From NCBI RefSeq assembly GCF_937129525.1, contig NZ_CAKZNK010000050.1:1-64000 (forward strand): 64,000 nucleotides of DNA, in the 5' to 3' direction. This document shows positions 1 through 8,498 of this stretch, one piece after another. The position numbers and the translations under genes are program-made. The notes beneath the pieces are model-generated. The model was not told the origin of the DNA. It saw only the letters and a list, made by a program, of their open reading frames with translations, and made no database searches. This DNA is from an uncultured Chloroflexus sp. (lineage in GTDB: Bacteria > Chloroflexota > Chloroflexia > Chloroflexales > Chloroflexaceae). Within the stretch, counting starts at the first letter, position 1. Each line of letters begins with the position of its first letter.

Positions 1-53
1 GGCTATCGGCTATCGGCTATCGGCTATCGGCTATCGGCTATCGGCTATCGGCT
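1..53. repeat. 7-bp tandem repeat (GGCTATC)n
   Basis: Seven perfect head-to-tail copies of GGCTATC fill bases 1-49, followed by a partial GGCT. The array probably began before the window edge, so its true copy number is unknown. It ends exactly at the predicted -35 box of the diguanylate cyclase gene. Confidence 0.95.
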
Positions 54-81
54 TGTCGATCGCAATCAGATATGCTATGTT
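53..81 (+). promoter_or_regulatory. Predicted promoter of the GGDEF gene
   Basis: TTGTCG (53-58) and TATGTT (76-81) are separated by 17 bp, which gives a sigma-70-like promoter with a start near base 88 and a leader of about 27 nt before the ATG at 115. The upstream edge touches the 7-bp tandem repeat. Confidence 0.5.
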
Positions 82-114
82 GTCACTGAGCATGAAGGTA
101 TCTGCGGGCAGACT

Positions 115-1023
115 ATGACATCCGTCACACACCATTTGCCGGTTATCACCAACGACCCTGCGCTGACCAACCACCTCGCAGCGCAGCTTGGGTCAGAGTG
201 GGAACTTGTCGTCGTGATGGAAGTCGCTGAGGCTATGCCCCATCTGATCGATCTGCGCGCGCAGATGCCGGCAAATCTGTCCGCTCTGGCTGAGCAGGCG
301 CCGCTGATTGGTCTCGTCACCGATGTCGCAAGCGCCGTTGCAGCTTTGCAAGCAGGTATTCATGAAACCGTAACCATCGCTGAAGCGCAGCCACTGTGTC
401 TCAACCGCGCGTTTCAATCTGCCCGAATCCGCTGGCAGATCGAGCAGATGCGTCGCCAACAACTGGCCGAAGCGCGCGCGCAAGCACAGTCGCTGGCAGT
501 GCGCTTGCAAAATGAACAGATTCGCGATCCCTTGACCGGCCTGTATACTCGTCGCTACCTCAACGAGACACTCGACCGCGAGCTGCGCCGTGCCGATCGT
601 GAGCAGATTGCGTTGAGCGTGGCCTTGATTGATATTGACCAGCTTGAACAGATCAACTGGCATTTCGGTCGCGCTCTCGGCGATGTAGTTTTGCAACATC
701 TGGCCGGCTTGATCGGTCGGCAGGTGCGCGGCGGCGACATTTTTTGCCGTTATGGTGGTGACGAGCTATTGCTGGTGTTACCACGTGTGACTGGCGAGAC
801 AATCTTGTTGCGCGCTGAGCAGTGGCGCGAGATCGTGGCCCAAACGGTGATTCGTCCCGGTACACTCGATTTGCAGGTGACGATCTCGATTGGTGTGGCA
901 ACGTTCCCCCAGGATGCGCGCAATGCAGTCGATTTAATGAATCGTGTCGGCGAGGCACTGCGCGCGGCAAAGATGGCTGGTGGCAATTGTGTGCGGTCTC
1001 GGCGTGAGCTGGAGAGGTTGTAG
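115..1023 (+). CDS. Diguanylate cyclase (GGDEF domain) with degenerate N-terminal domain
   Basis: This 302-residue protein should make cyclic di-GMP from two GTP. Residues 1-105 look like a degenerate receiver-type sensor without the usual phosphoacceptor context. Residues about 108-135 form a helical, Gln/Arg/Ala-rich linker typical of signalling helices. The catalytic domain follows from about 137 (DPLTGLYTRRYL) with the signature GGDEL at 214-218. The final Leu replaces the usual Phe, a tolerated variant. An RxxD inhibitory site (RGGD, 205-208) sits five residues before the signature, so product feedback inhibition is likely. No membrane segment is seen. There is no clear ribosome-binding site, and the ATG at 115 is the first in frame after the promoter. 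Function is well supported; the input signal is unknown. Confidence 0.9.
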   Translation: MTSVTHHLPVITNDPALTNHLAAQLGSEWELVVVMEVAEAMPHLIDLRAQMPANLSALAEQAPLIGLVTDVASAVAALQAGIHETVTIAEAQPLCLNRAFQSARIRWQIEQMRRQQLAEARAQAQSLAVRLQNEQIRDPLTGLYTRRYLNETLDRELRRADREQIALSVALIDIDQLEQINWHFGRALGDVVLQHLAGLIGRQVRGGDIFCRYGGDELLLVLPRVTGETILLRAEQWREIVAQTVIRPGTLDLQVTISIGVATFPQDARNAVDLMNRVGEALRAAKMAGGNCVRSRRELERL

Positions 1024-1255
1024 TCAATTGCCAGGAGCGCAGTCCTGCGCTAGTTGTGTATTCCCGATCACGACATTCATTCCTCGCGGTAATGGTATGA
1101 TCGCTGTTCGAGAGCAGTGGATCGCTCGGATTTCCGCCGCTCGTGAAACGGTGATTGTGTTGTTGGGTGCCTGGTACGATACCGGTTCATAAGTTCGGTA
1201 TGTGACAGGGACGTTACTCGGGGTTCCTGGCGAGAGTGTGCAGTAAGGAGTGACA

Positions 1256-1783
1256 ATGATGCGACTGGCAGGCAAACGCATTGCGGTTCTATTGGCGGAA
1301 GGGGTCGAAGATCTCGAGTTTTACGTGCCAATGATGCGCTTGCAGGAGGAAGGCGCCGAGGTAGTGGCAGCCGGACTCGATCTGCGTCCGGTGCGCGGCA
1401 AGAATGGTTTGGAGATTACGCCGACGACAACAATTGCCGAACTGCGCGCCGATGACCTGTTTGGGTTAGTGTTGCCCGGCGGATGGGCGCCGGATAAGTT
1501 GCGTCGTTACGCGGTTGTCACCGATCTGGTGCGGGCAATGGATGCCGCCGGCAAGGTCATCAGTATCATCTGTCATGGCGGTTCAATTGCAATTTCTGCC
1601 GGGATTGTGCGCGGACGACGGGCGACTGGTTCTTCCGGCATTAAAGACGATTTGATCAATGCTGGCGCGACCTGGGTGGATGAAGCTGCTTTCCGTGACG
1701 GTCATCTGGTTTGGGGGCGAGTGGTAGCCGATATTCCCGCTTTCTGTCGCGAGCTGGTTGGCGCATTGGTGGAACGGGCATGA
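1256..1783 (+). CDS. DJ-1/PfpI family protein
   Basis: A 175-residue member of the DJ-1/PfpI superfamily (glutamine-amidotransferase-like fold). The nucleophile elbow is visible as CHGG with Cys107 and His108, and the conserved acidic residue is Glu15 in the AEGVEDLE segment. The family contains proteases, glyoxalases and protein-repair deglycases, and the sequence alone does not choose between them. AAGGAG at 1245-1250 is spaced correctly for the ATG at 1256; an upstream GTG at 1250 lies inside that site and is unlikely. An extended -10 (TGG then TACGAT, 1175-1180) may supply its promoter. The stop codon overlaps the start of the next gene (ATGA), so the two are translationally coupled. Confidence 0.85.
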   Translation: MMRLAGKRIAVLLAEGVEDLEFYVPMMRLQEEGAEVVAAGLDLRPVRGKNGLEITPTTTIAELRADDLFGLVLPGGWAPDKLRRYAVVTDLVRAMDAAGKVISIICHGGSIAISAGIVRGRRATGSSGIKDDLINAGATWVDEAAFRDGHLVWGRVVADIPAFCRELVGALVERA

Positions 1784-3219
1784 CGCTGCGTATTGCTTAC
1801 TGCTCGCCGGTCAATCCGGCGCCGTCAGGTATTTCCGATTACAGCGAAGAGCTACTGCCCTACCTTGCTCAATACGCAGAGATTACGCTGTTTGTTGAAG
1901 ATGGGTTGCGGCCAACCAATTCGCAGCTTGCCACTCATTTCGCGATTAAGCCGATCAGCAAACTGGAACGTCTGGCCCGGCGCGGCGCATTTGATGCAAT
2001 TGTGTACCATATGGGCAACAGCCCGGCTCACGCCGGTATCTGGCGAGTTGCTCAGCGCGTGCCGGGCGTGATAGTGTTGCACGATTTTGTGCTACACCAT
2101 TTTATGCTTTGGTATGCCGCCAATGTGCAACGCGACGCGCGGCGTTACGTGGCAATGATGCGCGACCGCTATGGATCTGATGGCGAACACGTCGCGCAAC
2201 TGATGATTCGTTCACGTTTCAGCGCTGCGGCGTTTATGTTTCCGTGCAACGAAGATGTGCTGGCGGCAGCGAAAGCTGTGATTGGTCATAGTCGGTATCT
2301 GCTCGAGCGAGTAGCGACGATCCGTCCCGAACTTCCCCGCGCCTACGTACCGATGGGAGTGCCGCTACCGCCCCTGATCGATCGGGCCGAAGCGCGCCAG
2401 CGTCTTGGCATCCCCCTCGACCGCCCCGTGCTGGCCAGTTTTGGTCATATCAATGCCTGGAAACGGATTGAACCGACCTTGCGGGCATTGTCGATGCTGC
2501 GCCGTGAGGGGATTGATGCCCATTGTGTGCTGGTTGGTTCAGTCTCACCCAATTATGACCTCAAGAGCGTCATTCAGCGATTGGGGCTACAAGATGCAGT
2601 GACCGTCACCGGTTACGTCGAGCGGGCACAGTTTGAGGATTACGTTGCGGCGAGTGATGTTTGCTTCAATCTACGTTACCCGACTGCGGGCGAGACGAGC
2701 GCGAGCCTGTTGCGCCTCCTTGGCGCCGGCAAACCGACTCTGGTGAGCGCAGTTGATGCCTTTTGCGAGTTGCCACCCGATGTAGTGGCTCAGGTTGACG
2801 TTGATGACAGCGAGACTGACCTGATCGTTGCGTATTGTCGGCGGTTGCTAACCGATCCGGCTTTGGCAACTGCCCTGGGGAGGCGGGCGCGGGCCTATGT
2901 GGCAACCAACCATACGCTGGCTGGCGCAGCTCAGGCAATGATCAATGCGCTTGCTACCGTGTATGGCTGGCCTGCGCCGCAACGTATTCGACCCGAACCG
3001 CTCTGGGATCCTGCGCCAGTTCTACCACCGACGGAGAGACCAACAATTCCCGCGCCGCCTGCGCGGGAACCATCGCTTCTTGTACGCGCGGCTGCTCGCG
3101 CGGCTGCCGAGCTTGGTCTGTCTGAAGATGATACAGGGGCGCTGCGTTCGGTTGCGACCCGGATTGTAGAACTCGAAAAATCTGATCTGGCCGATCTCCG
3201 GCGTCGAAACCATGGCTGA
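1780..3219 (+). CDS. Glycosyltransferase, GT4 (group 1) family
   Basis: A 479-residue GT-B-fold transferase. The N-terminal half opens with a Rossmann-like strand and a Gly/Pro-rich acceptor loop (SPVNPAPSGISDYS). The C-terminal donor-binding half contains a TAGETSASLLRLLGAGKP segment whose Glu305 corresponds to the conserved GT4 EX7E region. The last 60 or so residues are Pro-rich, then helical and charged (LEKSDLADLRRR), and are not part of the fold. The ATG at 1780 overlaps the stop of the DJ-1 gene. Acceptor and donor sugars cannot be predicted. It is not next to the polysaccharide cluster at 35-42 kb. Confidence 0.85.
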   Translation: MTLRIAYCSPVNPAPSGISDYSEELLPYLAQYAEITLFVEDGLRPTNSQLATHFAIKPISKLERLARRGAFDAIVYHMGNSPAHAGIWRVAQRVPGVIVLHDFVLHHFMLWYAANVQRDARRYVAMMRDRYGSDGEHVAQLMIRSRFSAAAFMFPCNEDVLAAAKAVIGHSRYLLERVATIRPELPRAYVPMGVPLPPLIDRAEARQRLGIPLDRPVLASFGHINAWKRIEPTLRALSMLRREGIDAHCVLVGSVSPNYDLKSVIQRLGLQDAVTVTGYVERAQFEDYVAASDVCFNLRYPTAGETSASLLRLLGAGKPTLVSAVDAFCELPPDVVAQVDVDDSETDLIVAYCRRLLTDPALATALGRRARAYVATNHTLAGAAQAMINALATVYGWPAPQRIRPEPLWDPAPVLPPTERPTIPAPPAREPSLLVRAAARAAAELGLSEDDTGALRSVATRIVELEKSDLADLRRRNHG

Positions 3220-3293
3220 GATGCCGGCAGCCGGTCAATCGGGGAGATGAACAGAGCAAGGGACGATCGGTTACCGCAGACGGCGTACCTTGT

Positions 3294-3301
3294 GCTACAA
3301 T
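3294..3301 (+). promoter_or_regulatory. Extended -10 promoter element
   Basis: TGC followed by TACAAT (3296-3301) forms an extended -10 element with a predicted start near 3308, about 48 nt before the ATP-grasp gene start. The nearest -35-like hexamer, TTACCG at 3271-3276, is spaced 19 bp away. The same TGCTACAAT string precedes coaBC. Confidence 0.45.
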
Positions 3302-3355
3302 CAGCCGTGCCGTTCGATAGACATCTCTCTGTTGATATATTTCAGGAGGTTTACT

Positions 3356-4405
3356 GTGAGTGACAAGAAGATCGGCATTCTCGTCGGTCGCGAGTGGTCC
3401 TGGCCGCCCGCTTTTATCGAAGAGGTGAATCGACGCAATGCCGGCGTGCGGGCAGAGTTTATCAAGCTGGGGGGAACGCGCATGGCCGAGTTGTGCGACT
3501 ACGACGTGATTGTCGATCGCATCAGCCATGAGATTCCGTATTACCGCACGTTTCTAAAGACAGCGGCGCTCAGCGGCACTCGTATCGTCAACAACCCATT
3601 CTGGTGGAGCGCTGATGATAAGTTTTTTGGCGCGTCATTGGCTACAGCATTAGGCATTCCCCACCCGCGCACCGTGGCTCTGCCATCTCACTCTTACATC
3701 GAGGGTGTGGTCGAAGAATCGCTGCGCAATTTGCAATATCCGATTCCGTGGAAAGATCACGTTGACTACGTGGGCGGTTTTCCGGTCATTCTCAAGCCGG
3801 CGTGGGGCGGCGGCTTCAAGAAGGTGTACAAAGTGCATTCGTATGAGGAGTTGTGGCGGGCTTACAACGAGACCGGTATCGAGTGCATGATGCTGCAAGA
3901 GTATATCGCCTGGGAGAAGTATGTGCGCTGCATCGTAATCGGTCGCCGTCACATTATGACGATTAAGTTCGATGCCAATGCGCCGTGGCCGCACCGCTAC
4001 TTCCGCGACGATAATTATCTCACCCCCGATGAGGGTCGGCAGGTCGTTGACGCGGCGTTGAAGCTGAATCAAGCGCTCGGTTATGACATGAACACAGTCG
4101 AGTTCGCCATCCGCGGCGGCGTCGCTTATGCCATCGACTTTACCAACCCCGCGCCCGATTTTGATGTCAATTCGCTTACCCCGTTCTATTTCGACTGGGT
4201 AGTGCGCACGATGGCCGATTTCACGATCGAGCTGGCATTGCAAGGCCGGGCCAAACCGGAAGAGTTTGCCTGGCACCGTTTGCTCAACGGGCCGATGACT
4301 CCGACCGCGCCAGTTGCGACACCCAATAATGATCCGCCGGCAGCGGAAACCGCTGCGCCCAAGCGCCGCGCGACGCGCAAGAAGAAGGCGGCTGAAGAGG
4401 CCTAG
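3356..4405 (+). CDS. ATP-grasp (RimK-like) ligase of unknown substrate
   Basis: A 349-residue protein starting at GTG 3356, directed by AGGAGG at 3344-3349; longer upstream starts would run through this site. The fold is ATP-grasp: a central ATP-binding segment (VILKPAWGGGFKKV) supplies the Lys and Gly-rich loop, and a C-terminal metal-binding segment (EFAIRGG...IDFTNPAP) supplies Glu and Asn. Such enzymes join a carboxylate to an amine through an acyl phosphate, as in RimK or glutathione synthetase. The last 20 residues are a basic Lys/Arg/Ala tail that could bind nucleic acid or a partner. It is followed by an intrinsic terminator, so it is probably transcribed on its own. Substrate unknown. 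Confidence 0.75.
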   Translation: MSDKKIGILVGREWSWPPAFIEEVNRRNAGVRAEFIKLGGTRMAELCDYDVIVDRISHEIPYYRTFLKTAALSGTRIVNNPFWWSADDKFFGASLATALGIPHPRTVALPSHSYIEGVVEESLRNLQYPIPWKDHVDYVGGFPVILKPAWGGGFKKVYKVHSYEELWRAYNETGIECMMLQEYIAWEKYVRCIVIGRRHIMTIKFDANAPWPHRYFRDDNYLTPDEGRQVVDAALKLNQALGYDMNTVEFAIRGGVAYAIDFTNPAPDFDVNSLTPFYFDWVVRTMADFTIELALQGRAKPEEFAWHRLLNGPMTPTAPVATPNNDPPAAETAAPKRRATRKKKAAEEA

Positions 4406-4419
4406 TCTCCTGATATGAG

Positions 4420-4462
4420 GGCGCGAAGCGTATGGTAAACTACCGATAGCTTCGCGCCTTTT
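4420..4462 (+). terminator. Intrinsic terminator after the ATP-grasp gene
   Basis: A perfect 10-bp stem (GGCGCGAAGC at 4420-4429 with GCTTCGCGCC at 4449-4458), a 19-nt loop and TTTT. It lies 15 bp after the stop codon and separates the two ATP-grasp genes. Confidence 0.85.
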
Positions 4463-4495
4463 CATCAACGTCATACCTTGCTCAAGAGGACGTTT

Positions 4496-5878
4496 ATGAC
4501 CCTTGCCCAGGCCATCGCTGACTACCATGCTTTGCTCAATCCGGCCATGGCTGTTGCTTCGTGGCAACGGCTTACTGAAGAGATGCGCGCTCGACGGCTC
4601 TACTTTGGTGAGCGACCACTGGCAACGGTATTGCGGCCACGTCTGATCACTTCATCACAATACGACTTGCTCCGGCACGGAACGCAACAGGTAGCCGAAG
4701 CGGCGCGCGCAATCGTGGCTGCCGCGCTCGATCTCGATGAGACCGGGCGGGCGGTGCGCGAAGTGCTGATGCTCACCCCCCTGGAAGAGCGCTTGATCGC
4801 GATGCATCCAGGCTATTTCGAACCAAGTGCCCATTCCCGGATGGATACCTTCCTTACCGTTGATGGTACTTCGTTGCAATTTGTTGAATACAATGCCGAA
4901 AGTCCGGCGGCAATTGCCTACGAAGATTTGCTGGCGCAGGCATTTTTGGCCATGCCGGTGATGGAAGAATTTACCAGAAAATATCCGGTGATGCCGTTGC
5001 CGGCCCGTCAGTATATGCTGCGCACATTGATGGATTGCTGGCGCGCTGCCGGCAGTCCTGGCGGCGAGCCGCGAGTGGCGATTGTGGATTGGCGCGGCGT
5101 GCCAACTGCAACTGAGTTTGTGATGTTCCAGCGCTATTTTGTGGAGCATGGCTTGCCAACCGTCATTTGCGCGCCGCAAGATCTCGCGTTTCGCGATGGT
5201 CGGTTGTGGGCGAAAACAGAGGATGGCACTGAGACACTGGTGACAATTGTCTTCAAGCGGGTGTTGACCAGTGAGTTTCTCTCGCATTATGGCGATGATG
5301 CGCTCCAGCATCCCCTGGCACTGGCCTATGCTGCCGGCGCTTGTGTCATCGTGAATTCGTTCCGCGCCAAGCTTCTGCATAAAAAGTCACTCTTTGCACT
5401 GTTGTCCGATGAGCGTTTTCACGATCCGCTTGGCGTCGCGCAGCGCGCCGCAGTTGCCGCTCATGTGCCCTGGACGCGGGTAGTGCGTCCGGGGCAGACA
5501 ACCTACCAGGGTGAGACTATCGATCTGCTGGCATTTGCTCGCGCTAATCGAGAGCGGTTGCTGCTTAAGCCAAACGATGAATACGGTGGCAAAGGCATTA
5601 CCATCGGCTGGGAAGTGAGTGATTCTGAGTGGGATGCCGCGCTCAAAGCGGCGCTCGAGTCGCCGTTTGTCGTGCAAGAGCGGGTGACGATTGCTTACGA
5701 GCCTTATCCGGCGCTGGTTGATGGGCAGGTTGTGATCGGTGAACGCCTGGTTGATAGCGATCCGTTCTTGTTCGGCACCGAAGTGAACGGATGTTTGTGC
5801 CGTCTCTCGACGGTGACGCTGCTCAATGTGACTGCCGGCGGCGGCAGCACGGTACCGGTCTTTGTGATCGATGGATGA
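4496..5878 (+). CDS. Circularly permuted type 2 ATP-grasp protein
   Basis: A 460-residue protein resembling the circularly permuted ATP-grasp family (DUF404/DUF407 type). Recognisable pieces are the [17 protein letters not shown] and [10 protein letters not shown] segments in the first third, [15 protein letters not shown] in the middle, and the nucleotide-binding stretch [14 protein letters not shown] near residue 360. Members ligate amino acids or peptides, but the substrate here is unknown. AGAGGA at 4485-4490 fits the ATG at 4496 better than the TTG six codons upstream. It overlaps the next gene by a few bases and heads a run of four co-directional genes ending in the putative selenoprotein. 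Confidence 0.75.
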   Translation: MTLAQAIADYHALLNPAMAVASWQRLTEEMRARRLYFGERPLATVLRPRLITSSQYDLLRHGTQQVAEAARAIVAAALDLDETGRAVREVLMLTPLEERLIAMHPGYFEPSAHSRMDTFLTVDGTSLQFVEYNAESPAAIAYEDLLAQAFLAMPVMEEFTRKYPVMPLPARQYMLRTLMDCWRAAGSPGGEPRVAIVDWRGVPTATEFVMFQRYFVEHGLPTVICAPQDLAFRDGRLWAKTEDGTETLVTIVFKRVLTSEFLSHYGDDALQHPLALAYAAGACVIVNSFRAKLLHKKSLFALLSDERFHDPLGVAQRAAVAAHVPWTRVVRPGQTTYQGETIDLLAFARANRERLLLKPNDEYGGKGITIGWEVSDSEWDAALKAALESPFVVQERVTIAYEPYPALVDGQVVIGERLVDSDPFLFGTEVNGCLCRLSTVTLLNVTAGGGSTVPVFVIDG

Positions 5879-6668
5879 GACTATGACGCAGGTGCGCGAC
5901 GCGCTCGGTCGGATCATTGAGCTGGCTGCGCCTCCTCAACGCATCGTCTCGCTCGTGCCGAGCATGACCGAATGGCTATTCAGTGTCGGCGCCGGCGAGC
6001 GGGTGATTGGTGTCACCAGATTTTGTATTGAACCGGCTGCGGCAATCGCTCATCTGCCACGCCTCGGCGGGACGAAAAACCCCGATCGAGCGGCAATTAT
6101 TGCCCTGCGTCCCGATCTGGTCATCGCTGAGCAGGAAGAAAATCGTGAACGCGACGTGCAGGCCCTGATCGAAGCCGGAATCAACGTCTATGTGACCGCT
6201 ATTCGTAGCGTAGCCGATGTGGTGACCCAGTTAACGGCGCTGGCTGCGATTCTTGATGTCAGCGCGGCAGCTACACCAATGATGGCCGAGCTGCGCGCTG
6301 CGCTGATCGACCCACCTGCGCCAAATTGGCGCGTGCTCGCTCTGATCTGGCGCGATCCCTGGATGGCTATCGGTCAGGCTACCTACGCCGGTGATCTGTT
6401 GCGGTTGAGCGGTGGAATCAATGTAGCTGAAAGGTTGCCGGGACGCTATCCGCGCGCGACGCTTGCTGAGTTTCTTGCCCTCGAACCGGAATTGATCTTA
6501 CTGCCAAGCGAGCCGTACCCGTTTAGCGAACGTGATTTGCCGGTATTTGCCGCAGTTGACCAACGTTGTCGAATTGAATTTTGTGACGGAATGGCGTTGA
6601 CGTGGCCCGGCCCTCGTTCGTCAGCAGCATTGACCATGTTCCGCCAGTTATTGCAGCAACCGCTATGA
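5871..6668 (+). CDS. BtuF/TroA-like metal-receptor-fold protein without signal peptide
   Basis: A 265-residue protein with the helical-backbone substrate-binding fold of vitamin B12 and iron-siderophore binding proteins (Peripla_BP_2). The N-terminal PQRIVSLVPSMTEWLF and later RLGGTKNPDRAAIIALRPDLVI segments are family hallmarks. Unlike secreted family members it starts directly with the mature domain; no signal peptide, lipobox or membrane segment is present, so it appears cytoplasmic. No transporter permease or ATPase lies nearby. An in-frame ATG at 5883 is an alternative start. It is sandwiched by overlaps between the ATP-grasp and DUF547 genes, which points to a role in the same pathway rather than nutrient uptake. 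Confidence 0.8.
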   Translation: MDETMTQVRDALGRIIELAAPPQRIVSLVPSMTEWLFSVGAGERVIGVTRFCIEPAAAIAHLPRLGGTKNPDRAAIIALRPDLVIAEQEENRERDVQALIEAGINVYVTAIRSVADVVTQLTALAAILDVSAAATPMMAELRAALIDPPAPNWRVLALIWRDPWMAIGQATYAGDLLRLSGGINVAERLPGRYPRATLAEFLALEPELILLPSEPYPFSERDLPVFAAVDQRCRIEFCDGMALTWPGPRSSAALTMFRQLLQQPL

Positions 6669-7549
6669 GTCAGTTGGTCTGGTTACGCGAATTCGCGCTG
6701 GGTATGATGCTGGGTGAGCGGGCGCAACAAGCGCTCAATACCGGCACGATGCCGGCGCATGCGGTAGACGGGTCGAAGCTAGCGGCCCATCTCAGGCGCG
6801 CCGTTAACGAGTTTAAAGCGCTGGCCATGGATGCCGGTGGCACTCAGGTGGCCTATCATCGACTGCGAGACCATCCTGCCTATCTGTCCTTTCGCACCGA
6901 ATTGACCCCGCAATTGCAGCGATTCGACCCGGCGACGTTGCCAGACCGGGCGGCGCGGCTGGCGTTCTGGATCAATCTCTACAACGTGCTGGTGATCGAT
7001 GCCGTTATTGCATTCGGTGTCCGGCGCAGTGTTGCTGATGAACTGGCCGGGATCAGCTTCTTTCAAGCGGCGGCTTATCGCATCGGCGGTCAGCGCTGCT
7101 CGCTAAATGACATTGAACACGGCATCCTGCGCGCCAATCGTGGACACCCTTTCATTCCCGGCCCGCAGTTTGCCGCTAACGACCCGCGTCTATCCTGGAT
7201 TATCGACCCGCCCGATCCGCGCATTCATTTTGCCCTTAACTGCGCCAGTCGCTCGTGCCCGCCGATAAGTGTCTACAACGCCGATCAGATCGATGCTCAG
7301 CTCGAACTGGCATTGCGTAGCTTTGTGGCGGCTGATGTCACAGTCGATCCCGCGCGCGGCGAGATCCATTTATCGCGGATCTTTGACTGGTACCGCGAAG
7401 ATTTTGGCGGCCCAAACGGGATTGTGCAACTGTTGCGGCGGGCGTTGCCTGATGACGAGCGCCGGGCCTGGTTGCTTCAGGCCCATCGTGGTCGGCTCGT
7501 CTATCGCCAGTACGACTGGTCGTTGAATCTTGCGGCGGACGGTCGCTGA
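6665..7549 (+). CDS. DUF547 domain protein
   Basis: A 294-residue protein with a DUF547 core: FWINLYNVLVIDA near residue 100 and DPRIHFALNCASRSCPPI near residue 190 are diagnostic. Cys, His and Asn residues in these motifs resemble a papain/transglutaminase-like catalytic set, which suggests but does not prove a thiol hydrolase. No signal peptide is seen. The ATG at 6665 overlaps the preceding stop (ATGA). The next gene starts 47 bp downstream in the same direction. Confidence 0.8.
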   Translation: MSQLVWLREFALGMMLGERAQQALNTGTMPAHAVDGSKLAAHLRRAVNEFKALAMDAGGTQVAYHRLRDHPAYLSFRTELTPQLQRFDPATLPDRAARLAFWINLYNVLVIDAVIAFGVRRSVADELAGISFFQAAAYRIGGQRCSLNDIEHGILRANRGHPFIPGPQFAANDPRLSWIIDPPDPRIHFALNCASRSCPPISVYNADQIDAQLELALRSFVAADVTVDPARGEIHLSRIFDWYREDFGGPNGIVQLLRRALPDDERRAWLLQAHRGRLVYRQYDWSLNLAADGR

Positions 7550-7596
7550 ACGCGCTGCGAAACGCCTCATCTCCTGATTGCGGTAAGGGACAGGTT

Positions 7597-8421
7597 ATGA
7601 CTGATGACTGGCGCAATCGTTCACTGAAAGACCTTTATCGGCTTACCGGCCAGATCTTCTCTCAGATACCGGCCCTGGCTCGTCTGTGGGGGAGCGCATA
7701 CCGGGCACTCAATTTTGATAGCGTGCCATTTACGCCGCTGCGCAAGCCGCTCAATGAGTGCCGGCTGGCCTTAGTCACAACGGGTGGCGTCCATCGTCGC
7801 GACCAACCACCGTTTGACATGGTCGATCCGCGTGGTGATCCAACCTATCGCCGGATACCGGTTGATACCCCGCTTGCTGAACTCACCATCACCCATGACT
7901 ACTATGACCATACCGATGCCGAAGCCGATCTTAACATCCTCTTTCCGCTTGAACTGGCGCAATCACTGGTACGGCGCGGCCTGATCGGTAGTCTGGCAAC
8001 CAGCTATAGCTTCATGGGCCATATCGAACCGCCTCACCTGGAGACTTTACTGCGGCAGACTGCGCCGGAAGTGGCGATGTTTCTCAAGCAAGAGCAAGTT
8101 GACGCCGTGCTGTTAACTCCGGCTTGAGGGTTGTGCAATCAGTCCGTGGGACTGATCGCGCGCATCATTGAAAGTGCCGGTATCAGCACTGTGTGCATCA
8201 TCAGCCTGAAGCCAATTGCCGAGCAGGTGCGCCCGCCACGCACATTGTATCTGGCCTGGCCGTTCGGCCATCCACTGGGTGAGCCGGGCCATCGCGCTCA
8301 GCAACTTACCGTGCTGCACGCCGCGTTACACAGCCTTTACTTTGCCGAGCCGGGAGAAATCCTCGAACCAGGATGGCGCTGGCGACGTGAAACGTATACA
8401 GTTCCGCCGGGATGGGAATAA
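7597..8421 (+). CDS. GrdB-family protein with in-frame UGA, probable selenoprotein
   Basis: Read through the TGA at 8125-8127, this frame encodes 274 residues. Residues 1-176 match the glycine/sarcosine/betaine reductase selenoprotein B family (LVTTGGVH, PPFDM, ITHDYYDH, SFMGHI). The 97 codons after the TGA continue the same family without a break (CNQSVGLIAR, PPRTLYLAWPFG). The TGA would be Sec177 in a UxxC redox motif (Sec-Gly-Leu-Cys180), the place where the family carries Sec or Cys. A perfect 8-bp hairpin with a GTG loop follows 18 nt after the UGA, as expected of a bacterial SECIS. Without readthrough the product would be a 176-residue fragment. Decoding needs selA/B/C/D elsewhere in the genome, which cannot be checked here. 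The substrate is unknown; the upstream genes are probably functional partners. Confidence 0.82.
8138..8156 (+). promoter_or_regulatory. Putative bacterial SECIS hairpin
   Basis: ATCAGTCC (8138-8145), loop GTG (8146-8148), GGACTGAT (8149-8156): a perfect 8-bp stem with a 3-nt loop whose first base is G. The loop begins 18 nt after the last base of the in-frame UGA. Bacterial SECIS elements lie inside the coding region with a G-starting small loop at about this distance. Confidence 0.75.
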
Positions 8422-8498
8422 TGCGCTCTGTCAAGCGGTGATCTGGCTCCTATGGCAGCATGAATGCCCGGGTGACATCAATCGGGACAGGTATACCA

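Noticed and set aside
653-1027. Minus-strand ORF antisense to the GGDEF gene
   Set aside because: Typical GC-rich shadow frame; no start signals, and composition differs from real proteins.
1097-1192. 31-codon ORF before the DJ-1 gene
   Set aside because: No ribosome-binding site and no recognisable features.
8131-8421. Separate small gene downstream of a 176-residue GrdB fragment
   Set aside because: No ribosome-binding site or start codon of quality is present, and its sequence is the exact C-terminal continuation of the same family. UGA readthrough explains both pieces better.
7597-8421. Pseudogene by nonsense mutation
   Set aside because: The UGA falls exactly at the family Sec/Cys position, is followed by a SECIS-like hairpin, and no other lesion occurs. 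Still possible if no Sec genes exist.
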